A stretch of 7,398 nucleotides of DNA, taken from Oscillospiraceae bacterium (GTDB lineage: Bacteria > Bacillota > Clostridia > Oscillospirales > QAMX01). Below, one piece after another: positions 5,786-7,398 of the stretch (the first letter of the stretch is position 1; the number at the start of each line of letters is the position of its first letter). Position numbers and translations under genes: made by a program. The notes below the pieces were generated by a model that saw only the letters and a list, made by a program, of their open reading frames with translations, did not search any database and was not told where the DNA came from. The stretch is taken from assembly GCA_902772625.1 (NCBI GenBank), contig CACYBP010000038.1:1-7398 (forward strand). Direction: 5' to 3'.

Positions 5786-7398
5786 ATGCCGACCCCGGAG
5801 ATCCTGGCCCCGGTGGGCGGAAGAGAGCAGCTCGACGCGGCGATCCGCGCCGGAGCCGACGCCGTCTACCTCGGCACCCAAAGCTTCAACGCCCGGCGCA
5901 ACGCCGCGAATTTTTCTTCCGATGAGCTTCCGGAGGTGGTATCGCTCTGCCACCGGGCGGGGGTGCGGGTACACGTGACCTTCAATACTCTGCTTTCCGA
6001 CCGGGAGCTTCCCGCCGCCCTTCACGAGATCGAAAAGATCGCCGAAAGCGGCGCGGACGCCGTGATCGTGCAGGATCTCGCCGCGGCGAAGCTTTTCCGG
6101 GAGTGTTGCCCGACGCTGGCGCGGCATGCCTCCACCCAGATGGCGATCCACGACCGGAACGGCGTTCTGGCCGCCCGGGAGCTCGGCTTTTCCCGGGTGG
6201 TCCTGGCGCGGGAGCTTTCGCTCCGGGAGATCGCTTCGATCCGGCGTGCCGCGCCGGAGATCGAGCTGGAGGTCTTCGTACACGGGGCGCTCTGCGTCTC
6301 GCTTTCGGGCGCGTGCTATCTTTCGGCCATGCTCGGCGGCAGGAGCGGGAACCGCGGCCTCTGCGCCGGGCCGTGCCGGCTGGATTTCCGCACCCGGGGA
6401 AGAGAATACGCCCTGTCGCTCAGGGATCTTTCGGCGATGGAATATCTTCCCGTGCTTGAAAAGCTCGGCGTCTCCTCCTTCAAGATCGAGGGGCGGATGA
6501 AGGGCGCGGCCTACGTGGCCGCCGCCGTGCACGCCTGCCGGGAAAAGCTCGCGGGAAGGGAACCCGATATGCGCCTTTTAGAGCGCGTCTTCTCCCGCTC
6601 GGGCTTCACCGACGGGTACCTTTCGGAAAAAAGAGACCGCACCATGTTCGGCCGCCGCACGAAAGAAGACGCTCTCGACGCCTCCGCCGCCGAAAAGGAG
6701 ATCGCCGGGATCACCCGCGCGGTCTTTCAGAAGGTTCCGCTTTCCTCGTCGCTTTCACTGTCGCCGGATACGCCCGCCCTCCTCGTTCTTTCCGACGGGG
6801 AAAACCGGATCGCCGTCCGGGGACCGGCGCCGCTTTATCCTTCCGGATCGTCCACCCGGAAGGAGGATGCCGAAAAGCATCTTTCCAAGACCGGCGGCAC
6901 GCCCTATTTTCTCTCCTCCCTTGATTTTGCCAACCCGGAGGGGCTTTTCCTGCCCCCCTCGGCCCTCAACGCCATGCGGCGGGAAGGTCTTTCGGAGCTG
7001 GACAGGGTCCGGGGGCAGGTCACGCCGCACGCTTTCGCCGCTTCTCCCCCGGTTCTTCCCGCCCCCCATAAGACCGGGGATTTTTCTCTCCGGGTCGCCT
7101 CGGGGGAGAGAGAGACTCTTCTCGCCCTTTCGGAGGAGGAGGGGATCTCGCGTTTTCTCGTCCCCGCCGACCGGGTCACCCCGGAGCTTGCGTCCCTTTT
7201 GGGAGAGCGTCTGATCGCCCGCATGCCCCCGGTCTCGTTTGAAAGCGACCGGGAAAGAAGCGAGGCGCTTCTTTCCTCTCTGTCTGCGCTGGGTGTGGGA
7301 GACGTTTCGGTCTCGGGGATCGGGATGCTTCGTCTTGCCCTGTCCCGGGGCTTCCGGGTCCACGGGGACTTCGGCCTGAATATCTATAACTCGCTCGC
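5786..7398 (+). CDS. Canonical peptidase U32 family protein, 3' end cut by window
   Basis: The frame is open from ATG 5786 to the window edge: 537 codons with no stop, so the C-terminus is missing. The start has a very strong AGGAGGT five nt upstream. The N-terminal barrel (about 1-250) is typical: ILAPVGG (6-12), FNARRNAANF (34-43), HASTQM (114-119), and the full U32 signature from E162 to S180 with C170 and C177, then C193 and C197, the four cysteines expected to hold an [4Fe-4S] cluster, and KIEGRMK (233-239). A DUF3656-like middle follows, with GFTDGYL (273-279) and FLPPSALNAMRREGL (388-402). The second barrel is reached at GDFGLN (527-532), where the sequence ends. The architecture resembles RlhA-like proteins, which hydroxylate 23S rRNA in E. 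coli; TrhP-type tRNA hydroxylation is the other main option. Monocistronic or first in an operon continuing right. It is a full-architecture paralogue of the gene at 482-2551. Confidence 0.95.
   Translation, partial: MPTPEILAPVGGREQLDAAIRAGADAVYLGTQSFNARRNAANFSSDELPEVVSLCHRAGVRVHVTFNTLLSDRELPAALHEIEKIAESGADAVIVQDLAAAKLFRECCPTLARHASTQMAIHDRNGVLAARELGFSRVVLARELSLREIASIRRAAPEIELEVFVHGALCVSLSGACYLSAMLGGRSGNRGLCAGPCRLDFRTRGREYALSLRDLSAMEYLPVLEKLGVSSFKIEGRMKGAAYVAAAVHACREKLAGREPDMRLLERVFSRSGFTDGYLSEKRDRTMFGRRTKEDALDASAAEKEIAGITRAVFQKVPLSSSLSLSPDTPALLVLSDGENRIAVRGPAPLYPSGSSTRKEDAEKHLSKTGGTPYFLSSLDFANPEGLFLPPSALNAMRREGLSELDRVRGQVTPHAFAASPPVLPAPHKTGDFSLRVASGERETLLALSEEEGISRFLVPADRVTPELASLLGERLIARMPPVSFESDRERSEALLSSLSALGVGDVSVSGIGMLRLALSRGFRVHGDFGLNIYNSL

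Noticed and set aside
5636..6532. 298-codon minus-strand open frame opposite the canonical U32 gene
   Set aside because: It runs across the terminator, promoter and U32 cysteine motif of the plus strand and shows no family features.
6755..7363. Minus-strand 202-codon open frame near the right edge
   Set aside because: It is rich in Arg, Gly and Lys, as GC-rich antisense frames usually are, and is opposite the continuous U32 frame.
1..7398. CRISPR arrays, insertion sequences, tRNA or rRNA genes
   Set aside because: No regularly spaced repeats, transposase-like genes, terminal inverted repeats or RNA gene signatures were recognised by eye on either strand.

Overview
The window is a densely coded, high-GC bacterial segment. 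Strong AGGAGG-type ribosome binding sites, sigma-A-like promoters and the gene families present suggest a GC-rich member of the Bacillota, most likely a Clostridia-type anaerobe. That assignment is inferred from style and gene content; no taxonomic marker gene is present.

Minus-strand operon (about 3780 down to 38): a near-consensus promoter drives four tightly packed genes. They are a membrane-anchored ComEC-type metallo-beta-lactamase-fold protein, a small DUF3006-like protein whose start overlaps it in a GTGA junction, a divergent two-barrel peptidase-U32-family protein (689 aa), and dUTPase (dut). Gaps are 25 nt or less. A hairpin with a T-tract at the left edge ends a plus-strand transcript arriving from outside the window, so dut and that gene converge.

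Divergent intergenic region (3683-3995): AT-rich, with back-to-back promoters. The plus-strand promoter carries a perfect 9-bp dyad whose loop holds the -35 box. A CAAACGTTTG palindrome lies between the promoters.

Plus-strand genes (3996-7398): a hydroxypyruvate-isomerase-like TIM-barrel protein and an inositol-monophosphatase-family phosphatase form a two-gene operon (5-nt gap) closed by a rho-independent terminator. A separate promoter, again with a dyad touching its -35 box, drives a canonical U32-family protein with a perfect cysteine signature. It runs off the right edge after 537 codons.

The main point of interest is two U32 paralogues of the same long architecture, one canonical and one degenerate around its cysteines, within about 3.2 kb of each other on opposite strands. 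Known U32 proteins (RlhA, TrhP, UbiU/UbiV) work in RNA or quinone hydroxylation, and UbiU/UbiV act as an unequal pair, so a functional pair is possible here but unproven. Three apparent long reading-frame starts (3751, 3861 and 4727) and one GTG (2560) are not the real starts. Promoter or ribosome-binding-site positions favour 3682, 3996, 4796 and 2551. Otherwise the window looks like ordinary chromosome: no mobile elements, CRISPR arrays or RNA genes were seen.
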